64,000 nucleotides of DNA from Hyphomonas neptunium ATCC 15444 (GCF_000013025.1 NC_008358.1:2356001-2420000), one strand, 5' to 3'; positions 37,216 through 47,303 are shown, numbered from the stretch's first letter. A program made the numbers and translations. The notes: generated from the letters alone by a model not told the origin.

Positions 37216-37704
37216 TCAGATCTTGCCGTCCTCGCGGGCGCGGCGCACACGCTCTGCCCTGGCTGCCATCTTCTCCTTCACCGACGCCGAAGACGCAACG
37301 CGGACCGGTTTTTCAGCCTCAGGGGCCGCTGCGACAGGCTCCGGCTCCGGGGCATCGGCCGCGTCGGCTTCCAGCTTGCCGTCAGCGATCAGCTTGCGCC
37401 GGCGCGCGGCAATCCGGGCCTCCCGGTCGAGCTGAGCGCGGCTCTTGCCGCCCAGAAGGCTGCCAAACAGGCTTTTCCGGGGCGCCGCCTGCCCGCGTGC
37501 CTGCAGATCAGACGCGTCTTCCTGGCGCCGCCGGAGCACCGTGGAAATGCGCCAGGCGACATACGCGGCCACCAGAACGCAGACCAGCAGCATCATGCGC
37601 ATTTCCGGCGCAAACAGGCTGTAGCCATTCTGCGCGAGAATACCGGCCATCATCACGAGGCCGATGCCGAGCGTCGCCGCAAAGATTACAAAATAACGGA
37701 CCAT
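37216..37704 (-). CDS. Small membrane protein between gatA and gatB
   Basis: 162 aa from ATG 37704. Two membrane helices (about 4-22 and 30-48), then a cytoplasmic tail rich in Arg/Lys and Ala/Glu (KSRAQLDREARIAARRRKL, and REDGKI at the end). No catalytic motif and not a family I recognise. It begins 10 bp after the gatA stop, so it is very likely in the gat transcript. Confidence 0.7.
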   Translation of the reverse strand: MVRYFVIFAATLGIGLVMMAGILAQNGYSLFAPEMRMMLLVCVLVAAYVAWRISTVLRRRQEDASDLQARGQAAPRKSLFGSLLGGKSRAQLDREARIAARRRKLIADGKLEADAADAPEPEPVAAAPEAEKPVRVASSASVKEKMAARAERVRRAREDGKI

Positions 37705-37714
37705 AGCCCGGAGA

Positions 37715-39187
37715 TTACCACCAGCGATCCGGCTTGGCCACAAAGCTGGCTGCATCTTCCAGCACGCCGCCCACCCGGAAGCACGCGCTCTCGTCCAGCG
37801 CCTTGCCGATGACTTGCAGGCCAAGCGGCAGGCCGCTCGCCGAAAGGCCGGCCGGAACGGAGATGCCCGGAAGGCCGGCAAGGTTTGCCGTCACCGTGAA
37901 AACGTCCATAAGGTACATCTCAAGCGGGTCGCCAGACTTCTCGCCAAATGCGAAGGCCGTTGACGGACAGGCCGGCGTCAGGATCGCGTCGCACTGCTCG
38001 AATGCGCCCACAAAATCCTGGAAGATCTTAGCACGCACCTTCTGTGCCCGGAGGTAATAGGCATCATAATAGCCCGAGGAGAGCACATAGGTGCCGATCA
38101 TCAGGCGGCGCTGCACTTCCTTGCCGAACCCGCTGGCGCGGGAGGCTTCATAGGTCTGCGTCAGGTTGTTGCCTTCCACCCGCGCGCCATAGCGCATGCC
38201 GTCATAGCGGGCGAGGTTGGACGAGGCTTCGGCCGGGGCCACGATGTAATACGCCGGAAGGGCATATTTAGTGTGCGGCAGGGAAATCTCGACAATCTCG
38301 GCGCCGGCGGCTTTCAGCCAGGCAATGCCCTGCTGCCACAGCGCCTCAATCTCTTCGGAGAGACCCTCGATGCGGTATTCCTTCGGAATGCCGATCTTCA
38401 TGCCTTTGACGCCCTTGCGCACATCGCTGCGCCAGTCCGGCGTCTCAACCTTCAGCGAGGTGGAATCCTTGGGATCATGGCTGCACATGATTTCCAGCAA
38501 CAGCGCGCTGTCTTCTACCGTTTTTGCAATCGGCCCGGCCTGATCCAGCGAGGAGGCAAACGCCACCATGCCATACCGGCTGGCGCGGCCATAAGTTGGC
38601 TTGATGCCGACCGTACCGGTGAACGAGGCAGGCTGGCGGATGGAGCCGCCGGTGTCGGACGCCGTCGCCGCAAGGCAGAGATTGCCAGATACGGCAGCCG
38701 CAGAGCCGCCCGAAGACCCGCCCGGTGTCAGCCCCGCATTGTCGCCCTTACGGCGCCAGGGGTTGATCGGCGGACCAAACCGCGAAGTCTCGTTGGACGA
38801 GCCCATGGCGAACTCGTCCATGTTGAGCTTGCCCAGCATGACGGCGCCTTCGTCCCAGAGGTTCTGGGTGACGGTCGATTCGTAGGTGGGGGTGAACTCG
38901 CCCAGGATATTGGAACAGGCCGTCGTGCGCACGCCCTTGGTGCAGTAGAGATCCTTGATCCCCAGCGGCGCGCCTTCCAGCCGTCCGCCCTCGCCCTTGG
39001 CGATGCGGGCGTCCGAAGCCCTGGCCATTTCCATGGCCTTTTCCGGCGTCTCGACGACATACGCGTTCAGCACGCGCGACTTCTCCATCGCCTGCAGAAA
39101 GGCCCCTGTAATCTCGGCAGAGGAAAACTGCTTTGATTTCAGCCCATCCAGAGCGGCGGCGAGGGTCAGATCGGTCAGGTCGGTCAT
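37715..39187 (-). CDS. gatA: Asp-tRNA(Asn)/Glu-tRNA(Gln) amidotransferase subunit A
   Basis: 490 aa amidase-signature enzyme that releases ammonia from glutamine for GatB. The Ser-cisSer-Lys triad is visible: [10 protein letters not shown] (Lys near 78), the glycine/serine run [13 protein letters not shown], and [15 protein letters not shown] with the nucleophilic Ser. First gene of gatA - membrane protein - gatB. gatC is not adjacent but lies 2.6 kb upstream on the same strand. Confidence 0.97.
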   Translation of the reverse strand: MTDLTDLTLAAALDGLKSKQFSSAEITGAFLQAMEKSRVLNAYVVETPEKAMEMARASDARIAKGEGGRLEGAPLGIKDLYCTKGVRTTACSNILGEFTPTYESTVTQNLWDEGAVMLGKLNMDEFAMGSSNETSRFGPPINPWRRKGDNAGLTPGGSSGGSAAAVSGNLCLAATASDTGGSIRQPASFTGTVGIKPTYGRASRYGMVAFASSLDQAGPIAKTVEDSALLLEIMCSHDPKDSTSLKVETPDWRSDVRKGVKGMKIGIPKEYRIEGLSEEIEALWQQGIAWLKAAGAEIVEISLPHTKYALPAYYIVAPAEASSNLARYDGMRYGARVEGNNLTQTYEASRASGFGKEVQRRLMIGTYVLSSGYYDAYYLRAQKVRAKIFQDFVGAFEQCDAILTPACPSTAFAFGEKSGDPLEMYLMDVFTVTANLAGLPGISVPAGLSASGLPLGLQVIGKALDESACFRVGGVLEDAASFVAKPDRWW

Positions 39188-39323
39188 CGGGGAAATCCCA
39201 TGGAAAAGAACCCACGCCTGCTAGGCGCCAATGCCTGAAAGTTCAAGTGTCCGTGAGGCCGCTTGCTGCGGTTGCGGGGCGGGTGCACAGTCGGCCAGCA
39301 CTCTTTCCCTGCTGGAGACCCCC

Positions 39324-39758
39324 ATGCTGAAACCTGCCTTCTGCGTCCTGTCCGCTGCATTGCTGGCAGCCTGCGCGTCAGCGCCCGGCGAAGCCCGGCC
39401 ACGAGGCGTTGCCGCCTATGCCGACGATGCGCGCCTCGGCGAAAAGGTCAGCAATGTCTGCTTTGCCTCCAGCATCGACGGGTTCAGCCTGAATGAGCGC
39501 GATACGGTCGTGCTGCGGGAGGGCCGCAAGGAATACCTCGTCGAGGTGTTCGGCAATTGCCTCGATCTGGAAAGCGCGATGACCATCGGCATCGATTCTG
39601 CCACCAGCTGCCTCTCGAAAGGCGACGCGCTGATCGTCAGCACATCGCTAACCGGCAGCGATATTGGCCTCGGGCCGCAACGCTGCATGATCCAGGATAT
39701 TTACGCTTGGAACCCTGACGCGGAAGCGGCAGCCGAGCCGGATACCCCCGCCGAATAA
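39324..39758 (+). CDS. DUF6491-like lipoprotein
   Basis: 144 aa from ATG 39324. Lipoprotein signal peptide MLKPAFCVLSAALLAAC with the lipobox LAAC. The mature part has NVCFASSIDGFSLNERDTVV, FGNCLDL, ATSCLSKGD and PQRCMIQDIYAW: four spaced cysteines and the pattern of DUF6491 proteins, which are common in Caulobacterales and of unknown role. Divergent from gatA. Confidence 0.75.
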   Translation: MLKPAFCVLSAALLAACASAPGEARPRGVAAYADDARLGEKVSNVCFASSIDGFSLNERDTVVLREGRKEYLVEVFGNCLDLESAMTIGIDSATSCLSKGDALIVSTSLTGSDIGLGPQRCMIQDIYAWNPDAEAAAEPDTPAE

Positions 39759-39812
39759 TTTTCCCGGCCGCCCCGATGGCGCCCGCTTCGGGGCGTGCTA
39801 TGGAAACGCCCC

Positions 39813-40196
39813 ATGGTCACATCATCAGGGGGCACGCGCGTCGAGGTCAAAACCTCGCCCCTTCACGGACGCGGACTGTTTGCTTCAACCGACATTCCGG
39901 CCGGCGCGCTGCTTGGCGTCTATCCGCTGCTGATCCTGTCGCATGAAGACATTGAGCAGCTCAAACCCACCCGGCTCTACCACTATGTTTTCTATGTCGA
40001 TGAGCGCGAAGACGGCGCCGTCCGCGCCGCCGTCGCCTTCGGCAAGATCTCGATGTGCAATCACAGCCCCGACGCAAATGCAGACTTCTACGTTGACGCC
40101 GAAGCAGAAACCGTCACCCTGACCTCGCGTGTCGCCCTGAAAACGGGCGATGAAATTCTTATTGATTACGAAGATTTTGCTGACGAGGCGCTCTGA
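39813..40196 (+). CDS. SET-domain protein
   Basis: 127 aa, probable start ATG 39813 (a GTG 18 nt upstream is possible). Minimal SET fold: HGRGLFASTDIPAGALLG, ISMCNHSPDAN (the NHS motif of the SAM/pseudoknot site) and LKTGDEILIDYEDF at the C-terminus. SET proteins are SAM-dependent lysine methyltransferases; pre- and post-SET cysteine motifs are absent. Bacterial members of this size are little studied, and the substrate is unknown. Confidence 0.85.
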   Translation: MVTSSGGTRVEVKTSPLHGRGLFASTDIPAGALLGVYPLLILSHEDIEQLKPTRLYHYVFYVDEREDGAVRAAVAFGKISMCNHSPDANADFYVDAEAETVTLTSRVALKTGDEILIDYEDFADEAL

Positions 40197-40244
40197 GCTT
40201 CGCGGCAGGCCAAATGGCCAATCAAAAAAACTGGAGGAAAACAT

Positions 40245-41384
40245 ATGAGCCAGACCGTTCCCGCTACCGGCCTGCAACTGCGCAGCCTTGTCACCAAAGA
40301 CGGCAAGCTGGAGCTTTCGCTCGCCGAAGTCGCCGTGCCTGAGCCCGGCCCCGATGATGTGGTCATCCAGATCGAGGCGACCCCGATCAACCCGTCCGAC
40401 CTCGGCCTCCTCGTCGGCGGCGCTGACATGCGCACCGCCAAGGCATCCGGCACCAAGGACCGCCCCGTCATCACCGCGGATGTGCCCCCGCCCTCCCTGC
40501 GCGCCATGGCCGCGCGCCTCGACCTCTCCATGCCGGTCGGCAATGAAGGCGCCGGTGTCGTCGTGAAGGCAGGCTCATCGCCAGCCGCCCAAGCACTGCT
40601 CGGCAAGCGCGTCACCGGCCTTGGCGGCGAGATGTACGCCCAGTACCGGATGCTGAACGTCGCCCAGGTGATGGAACTTCCCGCCGGCGCCAGCTCGCGC
40701 GATGGCGCCTCCTGCTTCGTGAACCCGCTGACCGCGCTCTCCTTCGTGGAGACGATGCGTCTGGAGGGCCGCAAGGGCATCGTCCACACGGCGGCGGCCT
40801 CAAACCTCGGCCAGATGCTGGTGAAGATCTGCCAGAAGGACAATGTTCCGCTGGTCAATGTCGTCCGCAAGAAAGAACAGGCCGATCTCCTGAAAGGTCT
40901 CGGCGCGAAATACATCGTCGATTCGACGTCGCCAAATTTCATGGAAGAGCTGATCGTGGCTCTCGCTGAAACCGACACCACGCTTGGCTTTGATGCCATC
41001 GGCGGCGGCCCGCTCGCCGGCCAGCTGCTGATCGCCATGGAAGCGGCTGCCGCGCGCAAGATGAAAGAATTCAGCCGCTACGGCTCGGGCCAGGAAACGC
41101 AGGTCTACATCTACGGCCGGCTCGACATGTCGCCGACCACCGTGCCGGCCGGCGTGGGTTTTGCGTGGAATATGTCAGGCTACCTGCTGACGCCGTTCCT
41201 TCAGAAAGCGGGCGCCGAAATCCGCGCCAAGATGCGCCAGCGCGTGATGGACGAACTGACCACCACGTTTGCCAGCCATTACACAGCCGAAATCTCGCTC
41301 GCTGAAGCGCTCAATCTCGATACGCTCCACGCCTACAACGCCAAGGCGACGGGCACGAAGTATCTGATCAATCCGGCGAAGTAA
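40245..41384 (+). CDS. Zinc-independent MDR dehydrogenase/reductase
   Basis: 379 aa with an optimal TGGAGG and ATG. GroES-like domain with VVIQIEATPINPSDLGLLVG, and an insertion (about residues 66-90, MRTAKASGTKDRPVITADVP) not usual in quinone reductases. Rossmann part IVHTAAASNLGQMLVKICQKD, GAKYIVDSTSPNF and LGFDAIGGGPLAGQLL. No catalytic or structural zinc cysteines. Related to quinone or enoyl reductases of the MDR superfamily; the substrate is unknown. Followed by an alphaproteobacterial palindromic repeat. Confidence 0.85.
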   Translation: MSQTVPATGLQLRSLVTKDGKLELSLAEVAVPEPGPDDVVIQIEATPINPSDLGLLVGGADMRTAKASGTKDRPVITADVPPPSLRAMAARLDLSMPVGNEGAGVVVKAGSSPAAQALLGKRVTGLGGEMYAQYRMLNVAQVMELPAGASSRDGASCFVNPLTALSFVETMRLEGRKGIVHTAAASNLGQMLVKICQKDNVPLVNVVRKKEQADLLKGLGAKYIVDSTSPNFMEELIVALAETDTTLGFDAIGGGPLAGQLLIAMEAAAARKMKEFSRYGSGQETQVYIYGRLDMSPTTVPAGVGFAWNMSGYLLTPFLQKAGAEIRAKMRQRVMDELTTTFASHYTAEISLAEALNLDTLHAYNAKATGTKYLINPAK

Positions 41385-41413
41385 GGGGAAGGCTAACCAG
41401 CCCTCTCAGCTTT

Positions 41414-41506
41414 CGTCATCCCGGCTTCGCCGCAGGCGAAGACCGGGACCCCAGCCTGCGACGCTTCTGGGCCCCGGACATTGCCGTCGGCAATTCCGGG
41501 GTGACG
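41414..41506. repeat. Composite intergenic palindromic repeat
   Basis: Two hairpins inside an outer CGTCA...TGACG pair: CCCGG-CTTCGCC...GGCGAAG-a-CCGGG (41420-41447) and CCCCGGA-c-ATTGCC-gtc-GGCAAT-TCCGGGG (41472-41501). This is the GTCATCCCGG...CCGGGGTGACG element frequent between alphaproteobacterial genes. The 41385-41557 gap holds nothing else I can name except a small GGCGGT-AAAG-ACCGCC hairpin at about 41532. Confidence 0.8.
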
Positions 41507-41557
41507 GGCGCAGGACATTCATTCAAATTCAGGGCGGTAAAGACCGCCTCGAAACGC

Positions 41558-41686
41558 CTAGCGTTTAAGGTGTTCCATACCTTTCAGGTCGCCTGGCTTG
41601 GCGACGGCGGCGCCGAGCTTGGGCTTAACTTTTTCCGCCTTCGGTTTGCGGACTTCCTTTTTGGACTTCATTTGACCTTTGGCCAT
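41558..41686 (-). CDS. Very small basic conserved-type protein
   Basis: 42 aa starting MAKGQMKSKKEVRKPKAEKV and ending KGMEHLKR. Lysine-rich with one Pro/Ala/Gly stretch, predicted charge strongly positive. Short MAKGQ-(M/L)-(R/K)S-(N/K) proteins recur in alphaproteobacteria in my recollection, which supports it as real; no function is known. No good Shine-Dalgarno is seen. A hairpin (GGCGGT-CTTT-ACCGCC) sits 10-25 bp after the stop and could terminate it. The gap 41687-41802 upstream has no other gene. Confidence 0.65.
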   Translation of the reverse strand: MAKGQMKSKKEVRKPKAEKVKPKLGAAVAKPGDLKGMEHLKR

Positions 41687-41802
41687 CGGTTCAGACTTTC
41701 AGTGAACGAGGCTGGAATCGCCCCATCTGCTGAATGTGGTCCATAACTGCGTGGAATGTAAGGCGGGCGCCCGGTCTTAATTAAGCGCCTCAACGGGCTG
41801 TC

Positions 41803-42090
41803 TTACTCAACAGCCTTGGGCACGACAAAAAAGCCATGCTCGCTGCGCGGGGCGTTCGCCAGCACCTGGTCCTGGATGTTGCCATCCGTGACCACGTCGT
41901 CCCGCATCGGCAGTTTCGTCTCGACCACCGACGTCATCGGCTCGACGCCCTCGACATCCACTTCATTCAGCTGGTCGATCCAGCCGAGAATGCCGTTCAA
42001 CTCACCGGCAAGCTCGTCCAGGCGCTCTTCCGGCACGGCAATGCGTGACAGGCGGGCAACTTTACGGACATCGTCGCGGGTAACGCTCAT
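41803..42090 (-). CDS. gatC: Asp-tRNA(Asn)/Glu-tRNA(Gln) amidotransferase subunit C
   Basis: 95 aa from ATG 42090 with AGGAG upstream; the frame is open further up but only as the shadow of ruvX. Visible: [40 protein letters not shown] and the C-terminal [18 protein letters not shown]. It clamps GatA to GatB. It is separated from gatA by about 2.6 kb, with plus-strand genes between. Divergent from ruvX across 75 bp. Confidence 0.95.
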
Positions 42091-42165
42091 TGGCAGGCTC
42101 CTGATGGTCTTTGCCCCATACGCCATAGGCAGAGGCCCATCAAGGCTGTAAGGGACGCAGCGAAC

Positions 42166-42621
42166 ATGGCTGTGGTGGATCTCTTCGACCTGCCCCGCGA
42201 GGGCGTGCTTCTGGGCATAGATCCCGGAACCGCCACGATTGGCGTCGCCGCCACCGACCGCATCCGCATGATGGCCTCGCCGGTCGAGACGATCCTCAAG
42301 AAAAAGCTCGCCCCGTCGCTTGAGCGCCTGTTGCACATCTACGACGAACGCGCCGCCGTTGGGCTCATCGTCGGCCTGCCGCTGAATGTCGATGGCAGCA
42401 TGGGCCCCCGCGCCCAGTCTGTCCGCACACTGGTCTCCAGCCTCCTGAAAGTGCGCGATCTGCCCGTCACCTTCCAGGACGAGCGCTATTCCTCCGCCGA
42501 AGCGGGCGACATCATGCGCGCGGCCGGCGCCACCCGCCGGAACCGCGAAGCCCGAATCGACGCTTCCGCCGCCGCCGTCATCCTGCAGGACGCCCTCTCC
42601 CGGCTGGAGCGGCGCCCGTGA
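42166..42621 (+). CDS. ruvX: RuvX/YqgF RNase H-fold nuclease
   Basis: 151 aa. [17 protein letters not shown] carries the first catalytic Asp, [19 protein letters not shown] the second motif with its usual shape, and [11 protein letters not shown] and [15 protein letters not shown] the acidic residues near the end. YqgF acts in 16S rRNA 5'-end maturation in E. coli and was proposed as a Holliday junction resolvase. It overlaps the next gene by 4 bp (GTGA). Confidence 0.93.
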
Positions 42622-43544
42622 ACGCCTTCCTGATCGCGCTGCTGCCGGTCATCCTGATCGTCGCGCTCGGGCAACTCCTCTCCACCCGCCGCTGGATTGC
42701 GCCGGAAGCCTTCCGCTCCATCGACCGGCTCTCCTTCCTCGTCCTCCTCCCCGCGCTGATCGTGCGCGCGCTGGCGAACGCCGAGTTTGACACCGCACCG
42801 TGGCAGATGGTCATCACCCTCATTGCCGCCCAATGCCTGATGGGCGTCGTGGCGCTCGCCGCCTATGGCTGGCCCGGCATCGAGCGGCCCGCCATCGGCA
42901 CAATCATCCAGTCGAATGTCCGCTGGAACACCATCATCGCGCTCTCCCTCGGTGCCGCGCTCTTTGGCGATGAAGGCGTCGCCCTCGTCGGCCTTGCCGC
43001 CGCCGTGATGATCCCGGCCGCCAACGTCCTCTCCGTCTACGCCCTCACCGCCCATGCCGAGCGCCCGCCCGGCGTCAAACCGCGACCATTTCTGGCCATG
43101 ACGCGCAACCCGCTGGTCATCGCCTGTATCATCGGCATCACGCTCGCCGCCCTCCACATCGATATCCCGGTCGCGCTGGATGAAACCCTGCGCATCCTCG
43201 CCAGCGCCGCCATCGCGACAGGCCTCCTCAGCGCCGGGGCGGGCGTAGACCTCAAAGCGCTGGGCCGCGCGGGGGTGCGCACCTTCGTCTGGTCGCTGAT
43301 CCGCCTCATCGGCATGCCCGCCATCGTGCTCGCCATCGGGCTGATGATCGGCCTTACCGGCCTGCCGCTCGCCATCGCCCTGCTTTGCGCGGCCACCTCG
43401 ACGGCCCCCAACTCCTACGTCCTCGCCCGCGAACTCGGCGGCGACACGACGCTGGCGGCCAACCTCATCGCGGTGCAGACACTGCTGGCCGCCATCACGC
43501 TGCCGCTAACCTGGGCGCTGATCCTGTGGCTGGGGGCAGCCTGA
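42618..43544 (+). CDS. AEC-family transporter
   Basis: 308 aa with about ten hydrophobic helices, GTG start overlapping the ruvX stop. N-terminus [19 protein letters not shown], and [17 protein letters not shown] in the first half. The C-terminal half ends [20 protein letters not shown], a hallmark of auxin efflux carrier proteins (plants: auxin; bacteria: malate or other organic anions). Substrate unknown. Position before pyrB suggests co-transcription. Confidence 0.87.
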
Positions 43545-43599
43545 AGGCTTGCCCTGCCCCAGAATCCCGCTTACACCGCCGCAAATCTGAGGTATTCCG

Positions 43600-44547
43600 A
43601 TGGCGCCGCCTAGGCCAGACTACACCTTCACGCACGAGCATCTGCTCGGAATCGAAGGCCTTCATCCCCTCGATATTGGTCATATTCTCGATCTGGCAGA
43701 CAGCTATGCCGAGAAGACCCGCGCCGGTGTCCGCCCCGATCCGGTGCTGACCGGCAAGACGGTGGTAAACCTCTTCTTCGAGACTTCCACACGCACGATG
43801 TCGAGCTTCGAGATCGCTGCCCGGCGCCTCGGCGCGCACGTAATCTCGATGCCCATCGCCAATTCCTCGGTGAAGAAGGGCGAAACCCTCATCGACACGG
43901 CGATGACCCTCAACGCCATGAAGCCGGACGCGCTCGTCATCCGCCACTCCGCCTCGGGCGGCGCAAAGCTCCTCTCTCGCAAGGTCGACTGCGCCGTGAT
44001 CAATGCCGGCGACGGCACCCATGAACACCCCACCCAGGCGCTGCTGGACCTGCTCACCATCCGCCGCGTCAAAAACCGCATCGAGGGCCTCAAAGTCGTC
44101 ATCTGCGGCGACATCGCCCATAGCCGCGTCGCGCGCTCAACCACCATGGCGCTGCATCTGATGGGCGCGCGCGTACATCTCTGCGGCCCCAAGACGCTGA
44201 TCCCTCCGGGTACGGAGACATGGGGCGCCGAAAGCGCAGGCACGGATTTCGACAAGGTGCTGAAAGGCGCAGACGTCGTCATGATGCTCCGCCTGCAGCT
44301 GGAACGCATGAACGGCTCCTTCCTGCCCAGCCGCCGCGAATATTTCCGCTATTTCGGCCTCACCGCTGAGCGCCTCGCCCTCGCCAAGCCAAACGCCACC
44401 GTGATGCACCCCGGCCCGATGAACCGCGGCGTCGAAATCGAAAGCACCATCGCGGACGGGCCGAGCTCGGTCATCACCCAGCAGGTCGAAATGGGCGTCG
44501 CCGTGCGCGAAGCCGTCCTCCACCTTCTCGCCGGAGGAAAATCATGA
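43600..44547 (+). CDS. pyrB: Aspartate carbamoyltransferase catalytic chain
   Basis: 315 aa. First committed step of pyrimidine synthesis. The carbamoyl-phosphate site reads [19 protein letters not shown], and [12 protein letters not shown] and [10 protein letters not shown] are present. No pyrI regulatory gene is near. It overlaps the inactive dihydroorotase gene by 4 bp (ATGA), the arrangement seen in pseudomonads, where the inactive partner builds a dodecamer with PyrB. Confidence 0.96.
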   Translation: MAPPRPDYTFTHEHLLGIEGLHPLDIGHILDLADSYAEKTRAGVRPDPVLTGKTVVNLFFETSTRTMSSFEIAARRLGAHVISMPIANSSVKKGETLIDTAMTLNAMKPDALVIRHSASGGAKLLSRKVDCAVINAGDGTHEHPTQALLDLLTIRRVKNRIEGLKVVICGDIAHSRVARSTTMALHLMGARVHLCGPKTLIPPGTETWGAESAGTDFDKVLKGADVVMMLRLQLERMNGSFLPSRREYFRYFGLTAERLALAKPNATVMHPGPMNRGVEIESTIADGPSSVITQQVEMGVAVREAVLHLLAGGKS

Positions 44548-45824
44548 GCCTGCAGATAATCAATGCACGCCTGCTTGATCCGGCTACGGAGCTTGACGCG
44601 CCCGGCGCGATCCTCATCGAAGACGGCAAGATCAGCGACATTCGCACAGGCGAAGGCGCGACCTTCAGCGATGCCGCAACCACCATCGACGCAGCCGGCC
44701 TCTGCCTTGCGCCCGGCCTGATCGACCTGCGCGTCAAGACCGGCGAGCCCGGCGACGAGCAGAAGGAAACCCTGCAGACGGCCTCCCGCGCCGCGCTTTC
44801 CGGCGGCATCACCAGCTTTGTCGTGATGCCCGACACGCGCCCCGTCATCGACGATATGGCGCTGGTCCAGTTTATCGCCGAGCGGGCCCGCGAAACCTCC
44901 AAAGCCCGCATCTATCCGGCCGGCGCGCTCACTGTCGGCCTCGCCGGTCTCGCCATGGCCGAGATTGGCCTGATGGCAGATGCTGGCGCGATCCTGTTCA
45001 CAAATGGCGATTGCCCCGTCGCCGACGCACAGGTGATGAAGCGCGCGATGGCCTATGCCGCCAGCCGCGGCGCCACCGTCATGTCCCGCCCCGATGAGCG
45101 CGCGCTGACGGGCAGCGGCGTCATGAATGCCGGCGCCTTTGCCGCCCGCGCGGGCCTCTCGGGCATTCCGCCAGAAGCCGAATGGATCGGCGCAATGCGC
45201 GACGTGACGCTCGCAGAGCAGACCGGCTGCCGCCTGATCCTCGATCAGGTCTCCACCGCGCGCACATTGGAAATCGCCACAGCCGCCCGCAAGCGCGGCG
45301 CCAAGGTATTCACCACGGCGGCCGCCCATTCCCTCTTCTTCAACGAGCGCGATGTCGGCGACTACCTCACCTATTGCAAGGTGAACCCACCCTTCCGCGA
45401 CGAGGCAACCCGTCAGGGCCTCATCCAGGCCTTGAAAGATGGCGAGATCGACGCCGTCGTCTCCGCTCACGATCCTCAGCCCCCGGAAGAAAAGCGTCTT
45501 CCCTTTGGCGAAGCCGCCTTCGGCGCGGCGGGACTTGAGACGGTGCTCTCAGCCCTCCTGAACCTCCACCATGACGGCCCGCTGACTTTGCTGGAAGCCC
45601 TCGCCCCGGTCACCATTGGCCCGGCCAGCATCCTCGGCCTGCCACAGGGCCGCCTCGCCAAGGATGCGCCGGCAGACATCATCCTCTTCAACGCCGGCAA
45701 GCCCTGGCTCTGCGAGCGCGAAGACCTCCTCTCCCGCTCCAAGAACTCCCCCTTCGACGGCCGCCGCCTGCAAGGCCGCGTCATGCGGACGTTCGTGGGC
45801 GGGGAAAGCGTCTTCAAGCGGTAG
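44544..45824 (+). CDS. pyrX: Catalytically dead dihydroorotase homologue (PyrC'/PyrX)
   Basis: 426 aa with full dihydroorotase architecture, but every metal or catalytic motif is altered. The HxH of LHVHLREPG reads LRVKTGEPG; the HxED region reads RPDE ([11 protein letters not shown]); HVSTA reads DQVSTA; and TDHAPH reads SAHDPQ, which removes the catalytic Asp. The remaining fold signatures are intact ([41 protein letters not shown]). Such proteins have no dihydroorotase activity and serve as structural partners of PyrB. An active pyrC must exist elsewhere. The reading frame is clean, so it is not a decaying pseudogene. Confidence 0.92.
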   Translation: MSLQIINARLLDPATELDAPGAILIEDGKISDIRTGEGATFSDAATTIDAAGLCLAPGLIDLRVKTGEPGDEQKETLQTASRAALSGGITSFVVMPDTRPVIDDMALVQFIAERARETSKARIYPAGALTVGLAGLAMAEIGLMADAGAILFTNGDCPVADAQVMKRAMAYAASRGATVMSRPDERALTGSGVMNAGAFAARAGLSGIPPEAEWIGAMRDVTLAEQTGCRLILDQVSTARTLEIATAARKRGAKVFTTAAAHSLFFNERDVGDYLTYCKVNPPFRDEATRQGLIQALKDGEIDAVVSAHDPQPPEEKRLPFGEAAFGAAGLETVLSALLNLHHDGPLTLLEALAPVTIGPASILGLPQGRLAKDAPADIILFNAGKPWLCEREDLLSRSKNSPFDGRRLQGRVMRTFVGGESVFKR

Positions 45825-45827
45825 GGC

Positions 45828-47303
45828 ATGCAAAAGAAGAATGACCTCACCACAGGCGCCATCGGCCCGGCGCTGATCGCCTTTACGCTGCCCACGCTCG
45901 CCGCCTCGATCCTGCAATCGGCCAACGGTTCGATCGACACAATCTGGGTCGGCCGCCTGCTGGGCGAAACGGCTGTTGCCGCCACCACGAACGGAAATCT
46001 CGTCGTCTTCCTGCTCACGGCCTTCGTCTTCGGTTTCGGCATGGCGTCCACCATCCTCATCGGCCAGTCGATGGGCCGCGATGATGTCGTCGCTGCCCGC
46101 CGCGTCGTCGGCACGGTCGTGGGCTCGTTTTTGCCTGTCTCGACCCTTCTGGGAATTGCCGGCTGGTTTCTTTCACCTGCCCTGCTTGCCGTGCTGGATA
46201 CCCCCGCAGAGGTCGTCCCGCTGGCGCTCGATTTCCTTCAGATCGTCTTCCTCGCCCTGCCCGCCATCCTCATCATGACCATGCTGATGATGGCCCTGCG
46301 CGGGGCGGGGGACGCGATGACGCCGCTGATCTTCATGGCCGTCGCCGTGGTGCTCTGCGCGGTGCTGAACCCTTTCTTCATCCTCGGCATCGGCCCCTTC
46401 CCGCGCCTTGGCATCGGCGGCTCGGCCCTCGCGCTGACGCTTGCCAACTATATCAGCCTCATCGCCATGCTGATCTACATCTACCGGCGCGACCTGCCGC
46501 TGCGCCTGCGCGGGGCAGAGCTTCGCTGGCTGATGCCGGACCTCCCCATCCTGCGCCTGATGGTCGTCAAAGGCTTCCCGATGGGCCTGCAGATGATCGT
46601 CATCTCCGGCTCGCTGCTCGCCATGATGTCGCTCGTCAACCGGCAGGGCGTCGACACCACCGCCGCCTTCGGGGCCACCCAGCAGCTTTGGACCTATGTG
46701 CAGATGCCCGCCATGGCCATCGGCGCCGCCGTCAGCGCCATGGCCGCCCAGAATATCGGCGCCGGGCGCTGGGACCGCGTGGACGAGATCACCCGCCTCG
46801 GGATCATCTATAACCTCCTGCTCACCGGCGCGCTGATCGCGCTGCTCCTCATGGCAGACCGCGCCGCAATGATGGTCTTCCTCGGCAGCGAGAGCAACGC
46901 CGTCGCCATCGGCCAGCACATCACCCGGCTCGCCTCCTGGGGCTTCCTGCCGTTTGCCGTCACGATGGTTCTCTTCGCCACCGTACGCGCGAACGGCCAG
47001 GTGTTCTGGCCGCTGATCATCCTCTTCATCTCCATGTTCCCCGTGCGCCTCGGCTTTGCTTACGGGCTGCAGGGCATGCTCGGCGCCGACGCGATCTGGT
47101 GGAGTTTCCCGGCAGGCATGATCGTCACTATGCTGCTTGCTATCGTGCTTTACCGCTATGGCGGCTGGCGCAACGAGCGCGAGATGCGCGTGCCAGATGG
47201 CGACACCGCAGAGGCCTCCGCCCTCGCCGCCAGCGTGCCGGCCGAAACCACCTCGTCGATCACATCAGCCACCCATTCACGCCGCCGCCGGGACGAGCCC
47301 TAA
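45828..47303 (+). CDS. MATE-family efflux transporter
   Basis: 491 aa, twelve predicted membrane helices in two MatE halves. N-terminal LTTGAIGPALIAFTLPTLAASILQS, loop MASTILIGQSMGRDD, and second half MGLQMIVISGSLLAMMSLVNRQGVDTTAAFGA. Na+ or H+ driven export of cationic drugs or metabolites. Starts 4 bp after the dihydroorotase-like gene. The C-terminal tail is polar and slightly long. Confidence 0.92.
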   Translation: MQKKNDLTTGAIGPALIAFTLPTLAASILQSANGSIDTIWVGRLLGETAVAATTNGNLVVFLLTAFVFGFGMASTILIGQSMGRDDVVAARRVVGTVVGSFLPVSTLLGIAGWFLSPALLAVLDTPAEVVPLALDFLQIVFLALPAILIMTMLMMALRGAGDAMTPLIFMAVAVVLCAVLNPFFILGIGPFPRLGIGGSALALTLANYISLIAMLIYIYRRDLPLRLRGAELRWLMPDLPILRLMVVKGFPMGLQMIVISGSLLAMMSLVNRQGVDTTAAFGATQQLWTYVQMPAMAIGAAVSAMAAQNIGAGRWDRVDEITRLGIIYNLLLTGALIALLLMADRAAMMVFLGSESNAVAIGQHITRLASWGFLPFAVTMVLFATVRANGQVFWPLIILFISMFPVRLGFAYGLQGMLGADAIWWSFPAGMIVTMLLAIVLYRYGGWRNEREMRVPDGDTAEASALAASVPAETTSSITSATHSRRRRDEP

